The translations under genes were made by a program, and so were the position numbers. From Terrisporobacter mayombei (GTDB lineage Bacteria; Bacillota; Clostridia; Peptostreptococcales; Peptostreptococcaceae), in the NCBI RefSeq assembly GCF_020748465.1, contig NZ_JAHZMP010000002.1, forward strand, positions 558,001 through 622,000: a DNA stretch of 64,000 nucleotides, given 5' to 3'. The notes below the pieces were generated by a model that was given only the letters and a program-made list of their open reading frames with translations, did not search any database and had not been told where the DNA came from. Shown piece by piece: positions 52,424 through 61,800 of this stretch. Each line of letters begins with the position of its first letter. Position 1 is the first letter of the stretch.

Positions 52424-53671
52424 ATGAAAATAAAAGATGTAGTTTGCTCAGCAGGTCGTACGGGTTTTTACTTTGATGATCAACGTGCAATAAAAAATGG
52501 AGCGATAAATGATGGCTCAACTTATATTGGAAAGCCTGTCACAGAAGGATTTACTAGAGTAAGACAAAGTGGAGAATCCATATCTGTAATGATAATTTTG
52601 GAAGATAATCAAATTGCCCTTGGTGATTGTGCAGCAGTACAATACAGTGGTGCAGGAGGACGTGACCCTCTCTTTTTAGCTAAAGATTTTATTCCAATTA
52701 TAGATAAAGTAGTAGCACCAAAATTAATAGGAAGAGAAATAACAAGTTTTAAAGAACTTTGTGATTTAATAGAGAATATAATGGTTGATAATAAAAAGCT
52801 TCATACAGCTATTAGATATGGAGTGACACAAGCACTACTTGATACAGTGGCAAAATCAAATAATATATTAATGTGTCAAGTTATTGCAAAAGAATATAAT
52901 ACTCAAGTTTTAGACAAAATTGTGCCAATATTCACACAAAGCGGAGATAATCGCTATGAAAATGCTGATAAAATGATTATAAAAGGAGCACAAGTTCTTC
53001 CACATGCCTTAATTAATAATGTAAGTGAAAAGTTAGGTTATAATGGAGAAAAATTAGAAGAATATGTGGCTTGGCTTAGAGATAGGATAATAAATTTAAG
53101 AGACGACAATTCTTATAATCCTATTATTCATATAGATGTGTACGGAACTTTAGGTGTTGCATTTGGTAATGATAATTACGAAAAAATAGTAAGTTATATG
53201 GAAAAATTATGTCATATAGCTAAACCATTTAAACTTCGTATAGAAGGTCCAGTAGATGTGGAAGACAGAGAAAAGCAAATGTTGGCATTAAGAGAAATTA
53301 GAAAATTAATAGATGAAAGAAATATTAATGTGGAAATTGTAGCTGATGAATGGTGTAATACACTGGAAGATATTAAATATTTTGCTGATAATAAAGCAGG
53401 TCATATTATTCAGATTAAAACTCCAGATTTGGGAGGTATAAATAATGTAGTTGAGGCTGTTTTATATTGCAAAGATAAAAATATAGGAGCTTATCAAGGT
53501 GGTACATGCAACGAAACAGATAACTCAGCTAAAACTTGTGCTCATATTGCCATGGCAAGTGGACCTGACCAAATTTTAGCAAAACCAGGTATGGGTGTGG
53601 ATGAAGGCTACATGATTGTTTACAATGAAATGCAAAGGATTTTAGCTTTAAATAAAGTAATAAAAAATTAA
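52424..53671 (+). CDS. mal: Methylaspartate ammonia-lyase
   Basis: A 415-residue enolase-superfamily enzyme that deaminates 3-methylaspartate to mesaconate. VVCSAGRTGFYFDDQRAIK at the N-terminus, PIIHIDVYGTLGVAFG with a metal Asp (about 228-243), RIEGPVDVEDREKQM with a metal Glu, and EIVADEWCNTLEDIKYFADN then GHIIQIKTPDLGG with the catalytic Lys (about residue 331). Typical length. Second enzyme of the methylaspartate route of glutamate fermentation. Confidence 0.96.
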   Translation: MKIKDVVCSAGRTGFYFDDQRAIKNGAINDGSTYIGKPVTEGFTRVRQSGESISVMIILEDNQIALGDCAAVQYSGAGGRDPLFLAKDFIPIIDKVVAPKLIGREITSFKELCDLIENIMVDNKKLHTAIRYGVTQALLDTVAKSNNILMCQVIAKEYNTQVLDKIVPIFTQSGDNRYENADKMIIKGAQVLPHALINNVSEKLGYNGEKLEEYVAWLRDRIINLRDDNSYNPIIHIDVYGTLGVAFGNDNYEKIVSYMEKLCHIAKPFKLRIEGPVDVEDREKQMLALREIRKLIDERNINVEIVADEWCNTLEDIKYFADNKAGHIIQIKTPDLGGINNVVEAVLYCKDKNIGAYQGGTCNETDNSAKTCAHIAMASGPDQILAKPGMGVDEGYMIVYNEMQRILALNKVIKN

Positions 53672-53687
53672 GGGGATGGATAATAAG

Positions 53688-55049
53688 ATGAAAGAAGAAT
53701 TTAAAATACTATCTTCTACAGCTATACTTGGATATGGTTTTCCAGAAGAATCTTTTTTAGAAGGAATGAAAAGAAAGCCCCATGTTATTGCCGTGGATGC
53801 AGGTTCCACAGATCCAGGTCCCTATTATCTTGGAGCAGGAGAATCATTTACTGATAGAGATGCTGTAAAAAGAGATTTGGAGATAATGATTAAAAGTGGA
53901 TTAAGTAATAAAATTCCTGTTATTATTGGGACAGCAGGAGGTAGTGGAGGAGAAGTTCATTTAAATTGGTGTAAAGAAATAATTTATGAAATAGCAAAAG
54001 AAAATAACTATAATTTTAAACTAGCTCTAATACATTCAGAAATAGAAAAAGATAAGGTAAAAGAAGCGTTAAAAAATAATAAAATTTCACCACTTGGACC
54101 AGTGCCTCAAATAAGTGAAGCAGATATAGAAGAAACTACAAGAATTGTAGGTCAAATGGGCATTGAACCTTTTATAGAAGTATTAAATGAAGGTGCTAAT
54201 GTAATTCTAGCTGGTAGAACTTATGACCCATCTGTTTTTGCTGCTCCAGCTATAAAAGCAGGTTATGATAAAGGTCTTGCTCTTCATCTTGGTAAAATTC
54301 TAGAGTGTGCTGCAATATGTTCAACACCAGGAAGCGGTTCAGATTGTATGTTTGGGTATTTAGGAGAAAATTATTTTAGACTAGAGCCATTAAATCCTAT
54401 AAGAAAATGTACTACAGTTTCTGTAGCAGCTCATACGTTATATGAAAAAACAAATCCGTATATTTTACCTGGTCCTGGAGGACATTTAGATCTAACAGAG
54501 TGTGAATTTACTCAAGACAGTGAAAATATTGTGAAAGTCTCAGGCAGTAAATTTATTGAATCATCTAAATATACGGTGAAATTAGAAGGTGCCAAATTAA
54601 TAGGTTACAGAACAGTATCCATTGCAGGGGCTAGAGATCCTATTATGATTGAAAAAATTGATGAGATAATTGAAGGTGTAAAAGAAAGAGTTGAAGACAA
54701 TTTTAAATCCAAACAGTGGGAGTACTACCTTAATATTGCTATATATGGTAAAAATGGTGTAATGGGAAATATTGAACCTAATCCTACTACAGAAAATTCT
54801 CACGAAATAGGAGTAGTAATTGAAGCAGTAGCTAAGGATCAAAAAAAAGCAGATACAATATGTGCCTTTGCCCGTTCATCTATGCTTCATTTTGGATATG
54901 AAAATAGAAAAGCTACAGCAGGAAATTTAGCTTTTCCATACTCTCCAAGCGATTTTCATGCAGGAAAAGTATACAATTTTAGTGTTTATCACTTGATGGA
55001 AGTTGATAATGGATGCGATTTATTTACTATAGACTATGAAGAATTATAA
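53688..55049 (+). CDS. AtuA-like (DUF1446) protein
   Basis: I prefer the ATG at 53688: the AAGGGG would abut the ATG at 53676. The 453-residue protein has the DUF1446/AtuA pattern: AVDAGSTDPGPYYLGAGESF (about 30-49), IPVIIGTAGGSGGEVHLNW (about 74-92), NVILAGRTYDPSVFAAPAIK and GYRTVSIAGARDP. AtuA family proteins occur in acyclic terpene and other acyl-CoA pathways, with unknown chemistry. Placed after mal with DUF4387, it may act on mesaconate or its product; this is inference. Confidence 0.82.
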   Translation: MKEEFKILSSTAILGYGFPEESFLEGMKRKPHVIAVDAGSTDPGPYYLGAGESFTDRDAVKRDLEIMIKSGLSNKIPVIIGTAGGSGGEVHLNWCKEIIYEIAKENNYNFKLALIHSEIEKDKVKEALKNNKISPLGPVPQISEADIEETTRIVGQMGIEPFIEVLNEGANVILAGRTYDPSVFAAPAIKAGYDKGLALHLGKILECAAICSTPGSGSDCMFGYLGENYFRLEPLNPIRKCTTVSVAAHTLYEKTNPYILPGPGGHLDLTECEFTQDSENIVKVSGSKFIESSKYTVKLEGAKLIGYRTVSIAGARDPIMIEKIDEIIEGVKERVEDNFKSKQWEYYLNIAIYGKNGVMGNIEPNPTTENSHEIGVVIEAVAKDQKKADTICAFARSSMLHFGYENRKATAGNLAFPYSPSDFHAGKVYNFSVYHLMEVDNGCDLFTIDYEEL

Positions 55050-55067
55050 AAATGGAGATGATGATTA

Positions 55068-55376
55068 ATGACTAAGTTAGTTGATATTACAAATATTATT
55101 CGTAGCAAAAACTCTGGACCTTATGAATTGACTATGGATATAATGTTTAAAACTTTAGAAGACTATGAAAATGTATGTAGTAATAAAATAATTAATGAGA
55201 AGTTAATTTGTGAATTATATAAAATAAGCAAGGAAGATATTATTAATATTATAGAATTTAAACCAGCTAATGCAATAAAAATAACGATAAAAAGACCTAT
55301 TGCATCAGGTGACCTAGGAGAAACGGATGTTTATGGTGCTCAGCAACATGCACCACTTTTAAGCATAGAACTTTAA
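55068..55376 (+). CDS. DUF4387 protein
   Basis: A 102-residue protein beginning LVDITNIIRSKNSGPYELTM and ending TDVYGAQQHAPLLSIEL, with IKRPIASGDLGETDVYG (about residues 81-97), the DUF4387 pattern. DUF4387 is usually next to, or fused to, DUF1446, as here (18 bases apart). Likely the small subunit of one enzyme with its neighbour. Last gene of the operon, followed by a terminator. Confidence 0.82.
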   Translation: MTKLVDITNIIRSKNSGPYELTMDIMFKTLEDYENVCSNKIINEKLICELYKISKEDIINIIEFKPANAIKITIKRPIASGDLGETDVYGAQQHAPLLSIEL

Positions 55377-55383
55377 TTAAAAT

Positions 55384-55427
55384 AAAGACAATTATTTATA
55401 GATTATAAGTAATTGTCTTTATTTTTA
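55384..55427 (+). terminator. Terminator of the glutamate mutase operon
   Basis: AAAGACAATTA / TAATTGTCTTT with a TATAGATTATA-type loop and Ts. Confidence 0.82.
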
Positions 55428-55480
55428 TATTAAAGATGCAAATTGATAATTTTATACATATATGCTAACATTTACATATA

Positions 55481-55590
55481 AGCTGACTCTAAAGACATGG
55501 TCTAAAGGGAAAGGGATTAGTGTTAAATATCTCTAATTTCTTAAGTATTTTCTTATGAAAAGGCATCTAAAATGTCAATATTTATCAGCT
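55481..55590 (+). promoter_or_regulatory. Possible structured leader of the lipoprotein gene
   Basis: AGCTGA (55481-55486) and TCAGCT (55585-55590) could close a ~110-nt domain that holds short hairpins (AGAC-ATG-GTCT; ATTAG/CTAAT). It matches no riboswitch I know. Weak evidence; may be ordinary 5' UTR. Confidence 0.25.
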
Positions 55591-55616
55591 GAATAAATAT
55601 TATTGGGGGTAAATTT

Positions 55617-56609
55617 ATGAAAAAAATTTTTGCAGTACTTATGTCATTATTAATTACGTTAAGTCTTGCTGTAGGGTGCAGTTCTAAGAATAATGAAAAA
55701 GAGGTCAAAGAACCAGTTACAGTGAATGTGGGAGCACCAGATGGACTACCAGCCATAGCAATTGCAAAACTATCACAAGAAAATCCTGAAGTAAAAGAAG
55801 GTTATAAAGTTAAATACACTCTTGAAGCAACTTCTGATGCTTTATCAACTGATGTAATGAAGGAAGCTCTAGATATTGCCATAGTACCATCAAATATGGC
55901 TTCAATTGCTTACAATAAAACATCGAATTATCAGATTGCTGGAACAGTAGGGATGGGATCTTTTTATCTAGTAAGTAGTGATAAAGATGTAAATGGATTA
56001 AACTCATCATTAAAAGGAAAAGAAGTAGGAAATATAGGTAAAGGATTAACTCCAGATATAACAGTTCAAGCATTATTAAAAGAACAAAAAGTTGATTCAT
56101 CAACTATTAAATATAATTATTCTAACGAAGCTAGTGATTTAGTATCATTATTAGCAACAAATAAATTATCAACAGGTATAGTACCAGAACCAGCACTTAG
56201 TGGATTACTTACAAAAAATACTGACTTAAAAGTTATATGTGGTGTTAATGATACTTGGAAAGATGTATTTAAAAATGAAAATGGATATCCACAGTCAACT
56301 TTAATTGTTAAATCATCTTTTGCAAAAGAGAATCCTGAATTTGTCTCAAGTTTTATTAAAACTTTAGATGAAAATATAAAATATACAAATGAAAATCCTA
56401 AAGAAGCAGGAGAATCTGCTGTGAAATTTGGTGTAAATATAAAAGCACCTTTATTAGTAAAAGCTATAGATAGAACGAATCTAAAATTTATACCTATAGG
56501 TGATTGTAAAGATGACTATACTAATTATTACAATAGTTTACTATCATTTAATTCTAAGGTATTAGGCGGAAAAGTACCAGATGAAAATATATATTATGCA
56601 GAAAAATAA
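55617..56609 (+). CDS. ABC transporter substrate-binding lipoprotein (NMT1/SsuA-like), orphan
   Basis: A 330-residue protein with a lipoprotein signal peptide ending in LSLAVGC (lipobox Cys21). The mature part has the NMT1/THI5/SsuA-like fold: VTVNVGAPDGLPAIAIAKL, ALDIAIVPSNMASIAYNK, GKEVGNIGKGLTPDITVQAL and a C-terminal helical region. It would bind an organic ligand outside the cell. No permease or ATPase genes adjoin it, so its transporter is elsewhere or it is a sensor. AGGGGG-like site. Confidence 0.85.
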   Translation: MKKIFAVLMSLLITLSLAVGCSSKNNEKEVKEPVTVNVGAPDGLPAIAIAKLSQENPEVKEGYKVKYTLEATSDALSTDVMKEALDIAIVPSNMASIAYNKTSNYQIAGTVGMGSFYLVSSDKDVNGLNSSLKGKEVGNIGKGLTPDITVQALLKEQKVDSSTIKYNYSNEASDLVSLLATNKLSTGIVPEPALSGLLTKNTDLKVICGVNDTWKDVFKNENGYPQSTLIVKSSFAKENPEFVSSFIKTLDENIKYTNENPKEAGESAVKFGVNIKAPLLVKAIDRTNLKFIPIGDCKDDYTNYYNSLLSFNSKVLGGKVPDENIYYAEK

Positions 56610-56618
56610 ATAGATTTT

Positions 56619-56655
56619 AAATTCCTTACTAATATTTTAGTAAGGAATTTTTTTA
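56619..56655 (+). terminator. Intrinsic terminator
   Basis: AATTCCTTACTAA / TTAGTAAGGAATT with a 4-base loop and seven Ts. Confidence 0.87.
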
Positions 56656-56763
56656 TAATTTTTAATCTATTGATTGGAGAGGATGAGTCGACAAAAGCTA
56701 AATTATATGGAATATTGTGTCAAAAAACATAAAAAACAATATATTAATATAGGAGGTGTTAAT

Positions 56764-57678
56764 ATGGGTAAAAAATATCTTATTGCCCTAGATGATGGTC
56801 ATGGCATGGAAACACCAGGAAAGCGAACTCCACCACTAAAAAAAGATTTGTATATAGATGGAAAGTTAATAAGAAAAAAAGGTGAAGTCATTAAAGAAAA
56901 TGAGTTTAATAGAGCTGTTGTTGAATATTTGGAAAAAGCTTTAAAAAGATGTGGCTTTGATGTATTGCTAGTTGCATCAGGAGATAGTGATGTGCCTTTG
57001 ATAACTAGAGTTAGTAGAGCAAACTCAGCTGGTGCAGATGCTTACATTAGCAAACATTATAACGCAGTGGGAGAGAAATGGCAGAGTAAGGTGAAAGGAC
57101 CTGTAACAATAATACATTACAATTCCTCAATTAAGTCAAAAGAATTGGCTAAAAATGTGCATGAAGAACTTTGGAAGCTTCACAAAAGTCATAAGTGTAA
57201 AAATTTTGGAGTTGGAAAAGACACAGATGTTTCTGGATTTAGTTTGTATGTACTAAGAAACACAAAAATGCCTGCAATTCTTACTGAATCTGGATTTATG
57301 GATAATATGACTGAAGCCGTGGAAATGTTAGATCCTAAATTTCAAAAAGCAGATGCAGAAGGAACTTGTAAAGGAATATGTAAAACCTTTGGAGTAGAAT
57401 ACATTGACCCAAGTAATGAACAAAATGAAGACAAAAAAGAGTATGAAAAAAATAATGAAGAAGATACAGCTGTTAAGTATATAAAGGTTAAGGTAAATGA
57501 ATTGAACATAAGAAATTCAGCATCCTGGGAAAAAGATGCAATAAGTGGAATTGTGAAAAAAGATGAAGTATTTACTGTAGTAAAAAAAACTAAAGCAGGA
57601 AACAGTTATATGTATAAGCTAAAATCAGGATACTTTATTTCTGCAGATCCAAAATATGTTGAAAGTATTGTAAAGTAG
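56764..57678 (+). CDS. N-acetylmuramoyl-L-alanine amidase with C-terminal SH3-like domain
   Basis: Start at 56764 (MGKKYLIALDDGHG) with AGGAGGTG; the frame to 56674 lacks a site. The 304-residue protein has an Amidase_3 domain: LDDGHGMETPGKRTP (zinc His), ENEFNRAVVEYL (Glu), YISKHYNAVG (His) and AILTESGFMDN (catalytic Glu, about residues 176-186). A charged linker and an SH3_3-like domain (about 240-302, KVNELNIRNSASWEKDAI) follow. It has no signal peptide, as in phage endolysins of Clostridia, but no phage genes are near. Confidence 0.88.
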   Translation: MGKKYLIALDDGHGMETPGKRTPPLKKDLYIDGKLIRKKGEVIKENEFNRAVVEYLEKALKRCGFDVLLVASGDSDVPLITRVSRANSAGADAYISKHYNAVGEKWQSKVKGPVTIIHYNSSIKSKELAKNVHEELWKLHKSHKCKNFGVGKDTDVSGFSLYVLRNTKMPAILTESGFMDNMTEAVEMLDPKFQKADAEGTCKGICKTFGVEYIDPSNEQNEDKKEYEKNNEEDTAVKYIKVKVNELNIRNSASWEKDAISGIVKKDEVFTVVKKTKAGNSYMYKLKSGYFISADPKYVESIVK

Positions 57679-57685
57679 CGATTTT

Positions 57686-57720
57686 AAATAAGCATTTATC
57701 TATGAATAGATGCTTATTTT
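57686..57720 (+). terminator. Intrinsic terminator
   Basis: AAATAAGCAT / ATGCTTATTT with a TTATCTATGAATAG-type loop. Confidence 0.75.
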
Positions 57721-57811
57721 AGTGTGAAAAGGAATATATTAATTGTATATTAAATAATTTACTTGGGTATTGGGGAAAATAATTACAATACAATAAACTT
57801 GAGGTGATGAG

Positions 57812-58012
57812 ATGAATAATAATATGATTAATTTAAATCATAAATCAGATTCTTATTTGATGAAAAATTATGAAGATAATTTTAGTAATAATGAGTGGAA
57901 TAATGATGATATTGCGATGTTTGATGACTATGTGCCAATTAATGATGACTATAAAAATGAATATAGTAAAAAGTACTCATTTCCACAAAAAAAAGGATTT
58001 ACCTTTAAGTAG
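57812..58012 (+). CDS. Hypothetical 66-residue Asn/Asp-rich protein
   Basis: GAGGTGATGAG precedes ATG at 57812. The product is very rich in Asn and Asp (NYEDNFSNNEWNNDDIAMFDD) and ends QKKGFTFK; likely disordered, cytoplasmic, with no membrane segment. No family recognised. Ends before a terminator. Confidence 0.55.
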   Translation: MNNNMINLNHKSDSYLMKNYEDNFSNNEWNNDDIAMFDDYVPINDDYKNEYSKKYSFPQKKGFTFK

Positions 58013-58044
58013 AATAAATATAAATAATATATAGGTTATTAAAT

Positions 58045-58078
58045 AAATACTTTGTTGACTTCAATAAAGTATTTTTAA
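58045..58078 (+). terminator. Intrinsic terminator
   Basis: AAATACTTT / AAAGTATTT with a 13-14 base loop and Ts. Confidence 0.7.
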
Positions 58079-58148
58079 ATTGCCTTATATTAATATAGTG
58101 ATTTGTGCTAAAATAATAATGAAAATAAGAATAGGGAGATTGTTTGAA

Positions 58149-58790
58149 ATGAATGAAAATGTACAATGGGTAAATGAAAAAAAAATAGAAAAAACTATAA
58201 ATAATTTAGAAAAAAATAATATTAAAGGTTATCATGCAAAAAGTAATGAAGAACTTATAAATATTATTAAAGATATAGCTAAAGAAGGTGAAATGGTATC
58301 TGTTGGCGGGTCTATGACTCTTTTTGAAACAAAAGTAATAGATTTACTTAGAAGTGGAAGATATAATTTTTTAGATAGATATGAAGAAAACCTTACACCT
58401 ACTGATATGAAAGAAATCTATAGAAAATCTTTTTATGCTGATACATATTTTTCATCTACAAATGCTATTACAGAAGAAGGTGAAATTTTCAATGTAGATG
58501 GAAATGGCAATAGAGTTGCAGCAATGTTATATGGGCCAGATAAAGTTATACTAGTAGTTGGGGTAAATAAAATAGTAAAAAATATAGATGAAGCTATAAA
58601 TCGTAATAAAAATTTAAGTGGTCCTGCAAATGCGAAAAGATTAAATACTGCCACTCCTTGTGCAAAAGTAGGATATTGTATGGACTGTAAAAGTGATGAT
58701 AGGATATGCTGTGAATATACAGTTATAAAAAGACAAAGAACTAAAAATAGAATGTATGTAATATTTGTAAATGATGTCTTAGGATTTTAA
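58149..58790 (+). CDS. LUD domain (LutC/YkgG-like) protein
   Basis: Start at 58149 (MNENVQWVNEKKIEK), downstream of AGGGAG; the longer frame from 58080 lies in the previous terminator. The 213-residue protein has the LUD pattern: EGEMVSVGGSMTLFETKVID (about residues 49-68), YFSSTNAITEEGEIFNVDGN (about 99-118), then NRVAAMLYGPDKVILVVGVN (about 119-138), and a Cys-rich C-terminal CAKVGYCMDC. LUD proteins occur in lactate oxidation complexes, but stand-alone ones like this are uncharacterised. Confidence 0.87.
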   Translation: MNENVQWVNEKKIEKTINNLEKNNIKGYHAKSNEELINIIKDIAKEGEMVSVGGSMTLFETKVIDLLRSGRYNFLDRYEENLTPTDMKEIYRKSFYADTYFSSTNAITEEGEIFNVDGNGNRVAAMLYGPDKVILVVGVNKIVKNIDEAINRNKNLSGPANAKRLNTATPCAKVGYCMDCKSDDRICCEYTVIKRQRTKNRMYVIFVNDVLGF

Positions 58791-58801
58791 CTGGAGGAAA
58801 T

Positions 58802-59686
58802 ATGAAAAAAGTTAAGTTTATTTATAACCCCAATTCAGGAGAACGAAGAATTTCTCATGAACTTGATAAGATAATAAAAGTATATCAACATTACGGTTAT
58901 GTTGTAGTACCTTTTAGGCTTTGCAAAAACAGATCAGTAAACGATGCTTTTTTTGACATAGAATCTAATTATGACCACATATTAATTTCTGGTGGGGATG
59001 GAACAGTAGATTTAATTTTAAATGCTATAAAAGCTTTAAATATAAACATTCCTATAGGAATCTTACCATGTGGAACTGCAAATGATTTTGCAAAAGCCGT
59101 AAATCTTCCTTTTGATGTAAAGGATGCAATTGAAAGAATTGTTAATACAAGACCTAAAAAAATTGATATTGGTAAAATTAATGATAAATATTTCATTAAT
59201 GTTGCAAGTGCAGGAATGTTTACAGATGTATCTCAAAAAATTAATCAAGACTTTAAAAACTCTATAGGAAAAGTTTCATATTACTTAAAAGGTATTGAAG
59301 AAGCTTTGTATATGAGAAAATTTAGTATTGAAGTGAAATCAAATGAAGTAGAGTACGATGGAGACATGTACTTAATGTTAATTTTCAATGGAAAAACTGC
59401 TGGAAATATTAATCTTGCATATAAAGCTAAAGTAGACGATGGATTATTAGATGTAATTATAGTTAAGGATGTTTTGTTTCCAAATATTTTACCATTGCTT
59501 AGAAGTATTTTAAAAGGTGAGCATCTTGAAGGATATAATAAAGATGAAATATTGTATTTTAAAACAAATAAGTTAAAAATAGATTGCAAAGATAACTTGA
59601 TTACTGATATTGACGGAGAAAAGGGCCCAGATTTTCCTTTAGAAATTGAGTGTATCAAAGATGGAATCCAATTATTGGGTTACTAA
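58802..59686 (+). CDS. YegS/BmrU family lipid kinase
   Basis: A 294-residue diacylglycerol/sphingosine-kinase-family protein. VKFIYNPNSGERR (residues 3-15), the nucleotide motif ISGGDGTVDLILNAI (about 60-74), PIGILPCGTANDFAKAV (about 81-97), and a C-terminal beta domain with ITDIDGEKGPDFPLEIEC. It phosphorylates lipid alcohols using ATP. GGAGG site 11 bases after the LUD gene stop, so co-transcribed. Confidence 0.9.
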   Translation: MKKVKFIYNPNSGERRISHELDKIIKVYQHYGYVVVPFRLCKNRSVNDAFFDIESNYDHILISGGDGTVDLILNAIKALNINIPIGILPCGTANDFAKAVNLPFDVKDAIERIVNTRPKKIDIGKINDKYFINVASAGMFTDVSQKINQDFKNSIGKVSYYLKGIEEALYMRKFSIEVKSNEVEYDGDMYLMLIFNGKTAGNINLAYKAKVDDGLLDVIIVKDVLFPNILPLLRSILKGEHLEGYNKDEILYFKTNKLKIDCKDNLITDIDGEKGPDFPLEIECIKDGIQLLGY

Positions 59687-59744
59687 AATTTAAGCAAAGT
59701 TGTTTTGACAAAATGCATAATTATTAAGAAAAAGGTTAATATAT

Positions 59745-60044
59745 ATGTAAGGATTGATGAATGTCGATCCAACTTAACCTAATCATAAATGTGTGTGTTT
59801 GTGATTTCCTTGGGAGTTTAAGTATATCTGATATTTTTTAATATCCATCAAATATAATGAAGATACTAGATTCCTCAGCTACTATCGTGCAGATAGTTAT
59901 GATTCAATACCCAGGGATTGGAAATGTGACTAGTTTGCAAACTATGTTTGATGAAATAATTGAGGGAAGGGCTAAGTGAAAACTTTTGTCCTGGGAAAAG
60001 CACTGATTTGGAGACTATAATCCCCAAAATAGTGCTTTTTTCTT
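59745..60044 (+). ncRNA. Structured non-coding RNA candidate (~300 nt)
   Basis: A region free of ORFs with many helices. AATCATAAA/TTTGTGATT (59781-59789, 59798-59806). TCCTTGGG/CCCAGGGA (59807-59814, 59910-59917) encloses GATATT/AATATC (59830-59845) and ACTATC/GATAGT (59881-59897). TAGTTTGCAAACTA is at 59931-59944. ACTTA-CC pairs with GG-TAAGT (59772-59779, 59970-59977). It ends in a terminator, AAAAGCACT...AGTGCTTTT (59996-60044). A TTGACA at 59705 may be its -35. It matches no tmRNA, RNase P, SRP or riboswitch I can recall; a raiA-type RNA is a possibility I cannot confirm. Confidence 0.6.
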
Positions 60045-60097
60045 TTGTCTGTAAAATTTAATTAATATATTAATTAAAATATGTAATATATTAATTA

Positions 60098-60126
60098 AAA
60101 AAAGACTATGAAAATCATAGTCTTAT
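60098..60126 (-). terminator. Terminator of glnS
   Basis: AAGACTATGA / TCATAGTCTT with an AAA loop; on the minus strand it is followed by a run of Ts. Confidence 0.83.
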
Positions 60127-60135
60127 TATATTAAA

Positions 60136-61800
60136 TTATTTTCCTGGTTTGAAAGAACTCTTAAGAGGAACTATTCTATTGAATACATGTTTCTCTGGAG
60201 TAGTATATTTAGTATCTACTGAGAAAAATCCATTTCTAACAAATTGGAATTTGTCTAAAGGTTTAGCATCCTTTATTGCAGTTGGTTCTACAAAACCTTG
60301 TAGCACTGTAAGTGAATTAGGATTTATTTGGTCTAAGAAGTGTTTACCTTCATTTTCTGGAGCATCATCTAATATTAATGGCTCGAACAATCTAAATTCA
60401 GCAGGAATGGCAGTTTTAGCGTCTACCCAATGAACTGTACCTTTAACTTTACGTCCAGTAAATCCGGAGCCTGATTTTGTTTCTTGGTCGTAAGTACCAT
60501 GGATTTCTACTACATTACCATTTTCATCTTTTATAACGTCAGTACATTTAACAAAGTATGCACCTTTTAATCTAACTTCATTTCCTGGGAAGAATCTTCT
60601 ATATTTTGGTATAGGTTCTTCCATAAAGTCATCTCTCTCTATGTAAAGTTCTCTACTAAATGGAACTTCTCTTGTACCAGCTTCTTCGTTTTTAGCTATA
60701 TTTTCAAGTTCTATCATTTCACTTTGACCTTCTGGATAGTTTGTTATAACTAATTTTAGAGGATTTAATATTCCCATAGCAAGTTGAGCCTTTGGTTGTA
60801 AGTCCTCTCTTAAGAAGTGGTCAAATAATCTACTATCAACTTTAGAATCAGCTTTTGATACACCTATTTCAGCACAGAAGTTACGGATACATTCTGGAGT
60901 ATATCCTCTTCTTCTAACACCTGATATAGTAGGAAGACGAGGGTCATCCCATCCATCAGCAATTCCTTCATCAACTAATAATTTTAACTTTCTTTTACTC
61001 ATTACTGTATTTGTTAGGTTAAGTCTAGCAAACTCGATTTGTCTTGGAATTCTTTCCATTTCGCATTCTCTAACAACCCAGTCGTATAAAGGTCTTTGAT
61101 CTTCAAATTCTAGAGTACATATAGAGTGAGTTATTCCTTCTATAGCATCTTCAAGTGGATGAGCAAATGAGTACATTGGGTATATGCACCATTTATCTCC
61201 AGTGTTGTGATGAGATGCATGAGAAATTCTATATATAACAGGGTCTCTAAAGTTTATATTAGGAGAAGACATATCTATCTTAGCTCTTAAAACTTTCTCT
61301 CCATTTTCAAATTCACCATTTTTCATTCTTTCGAATAAATCTAAGTTCTCTTCTATAGATCTATTTCTATATGGACTATCAAACCCTGGCTCTGTTAAAG
61401 TACCACGAGTTTCCCTTATTTCATCAGCAGATAAATCGTCCACGTATGCTTTACCTTTTTTTATTAAGATGATAGCTCTTTTATACATTTCATCAAAATA
61501 ATCAGATGCAAAGTATAAGTTGTTCCAATTAAATCCTAACCACATTACATCTTCTTTAATTGAATTAACATATTCATCATCTTCTTTTAGTGGATTTGTA
61601 TCATCAAATCTCATATTAACTGTTCCCTTTAATTCCTTAGCTAATCCAAAGTTTAAACAAATACTTTTAGCATGCCCAATATGTAAATATCCATTTGGCT
61701 CTGGAGGGAAACGAGTAATTATATAATCGTGTTTTCCTGATTCTAAATCGTCAACTATTATGTTTTTTATAAAATTATTTGAAATTGTTTCGTTTGACAT
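60136..61800 (-). CDS. glnS: Glutaminyl-tRNA synthetase
   Basis: A 554-residue class I synthetase. HIGH motif in [19 protein letters not shown] (about residues 32-50), [14 protein letters not shown], and KMSKS-like [14 protein letters not shown] (about 267-280). The C-terminal anticodon-binding barrels include [17 protein letters not shown]. Its presence means glutamine is charged directly in this organism, at least in part. Monocistronic; no T-box seen upstream. Confidence 0.95.
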   Translation of the reverse strand: MSNETISNNFIKNIIVDDLESGKHDYIITRFPPEPNGYLHIGHAKSICLNFGLAKELKGTVNMRFDDTNPLKEDDEYVNSIKEDVMWLGFNWNNLYFASDYFDEMYKRAIILIKKGKAYVDDLSADEIRETRGTLTEPGFDSPYRNRSIEENLDLFERMKNGEFENGEKVLRAKIDMSSPNINFRDPVIYRISHASHHNTGDKWCIYPMYSFAHPLEDAIEGITHSICTLEFEDQRPLYDWVVRECEMERIPRQIEFARLNLTNTVMSKRKLKLLVDEGIADGWDDPRLPTISGVRRRGYTPECIRNFCAEIGVSKADSKVDSRLFDHFLREDLQPKAQLAMGILNPLKLVITNYPEGQSEMIELENIAKNEEAGTREVPFSRELYIERDDFMEEPIPKYRRFFPGNEVRLKGAYFVKCTDVIKDENGNVVEIHGTYDQETKSGSGFTGRKVKGTVHWVDAKTAIPAEFRLFEPLILDDAPENEGKHFLDQINPNSLTVLQGFVEPTAIKDAKPLDKFQFVRNGFFSVDTKYTTPEKHVFNRIVPLKSSFKPGK

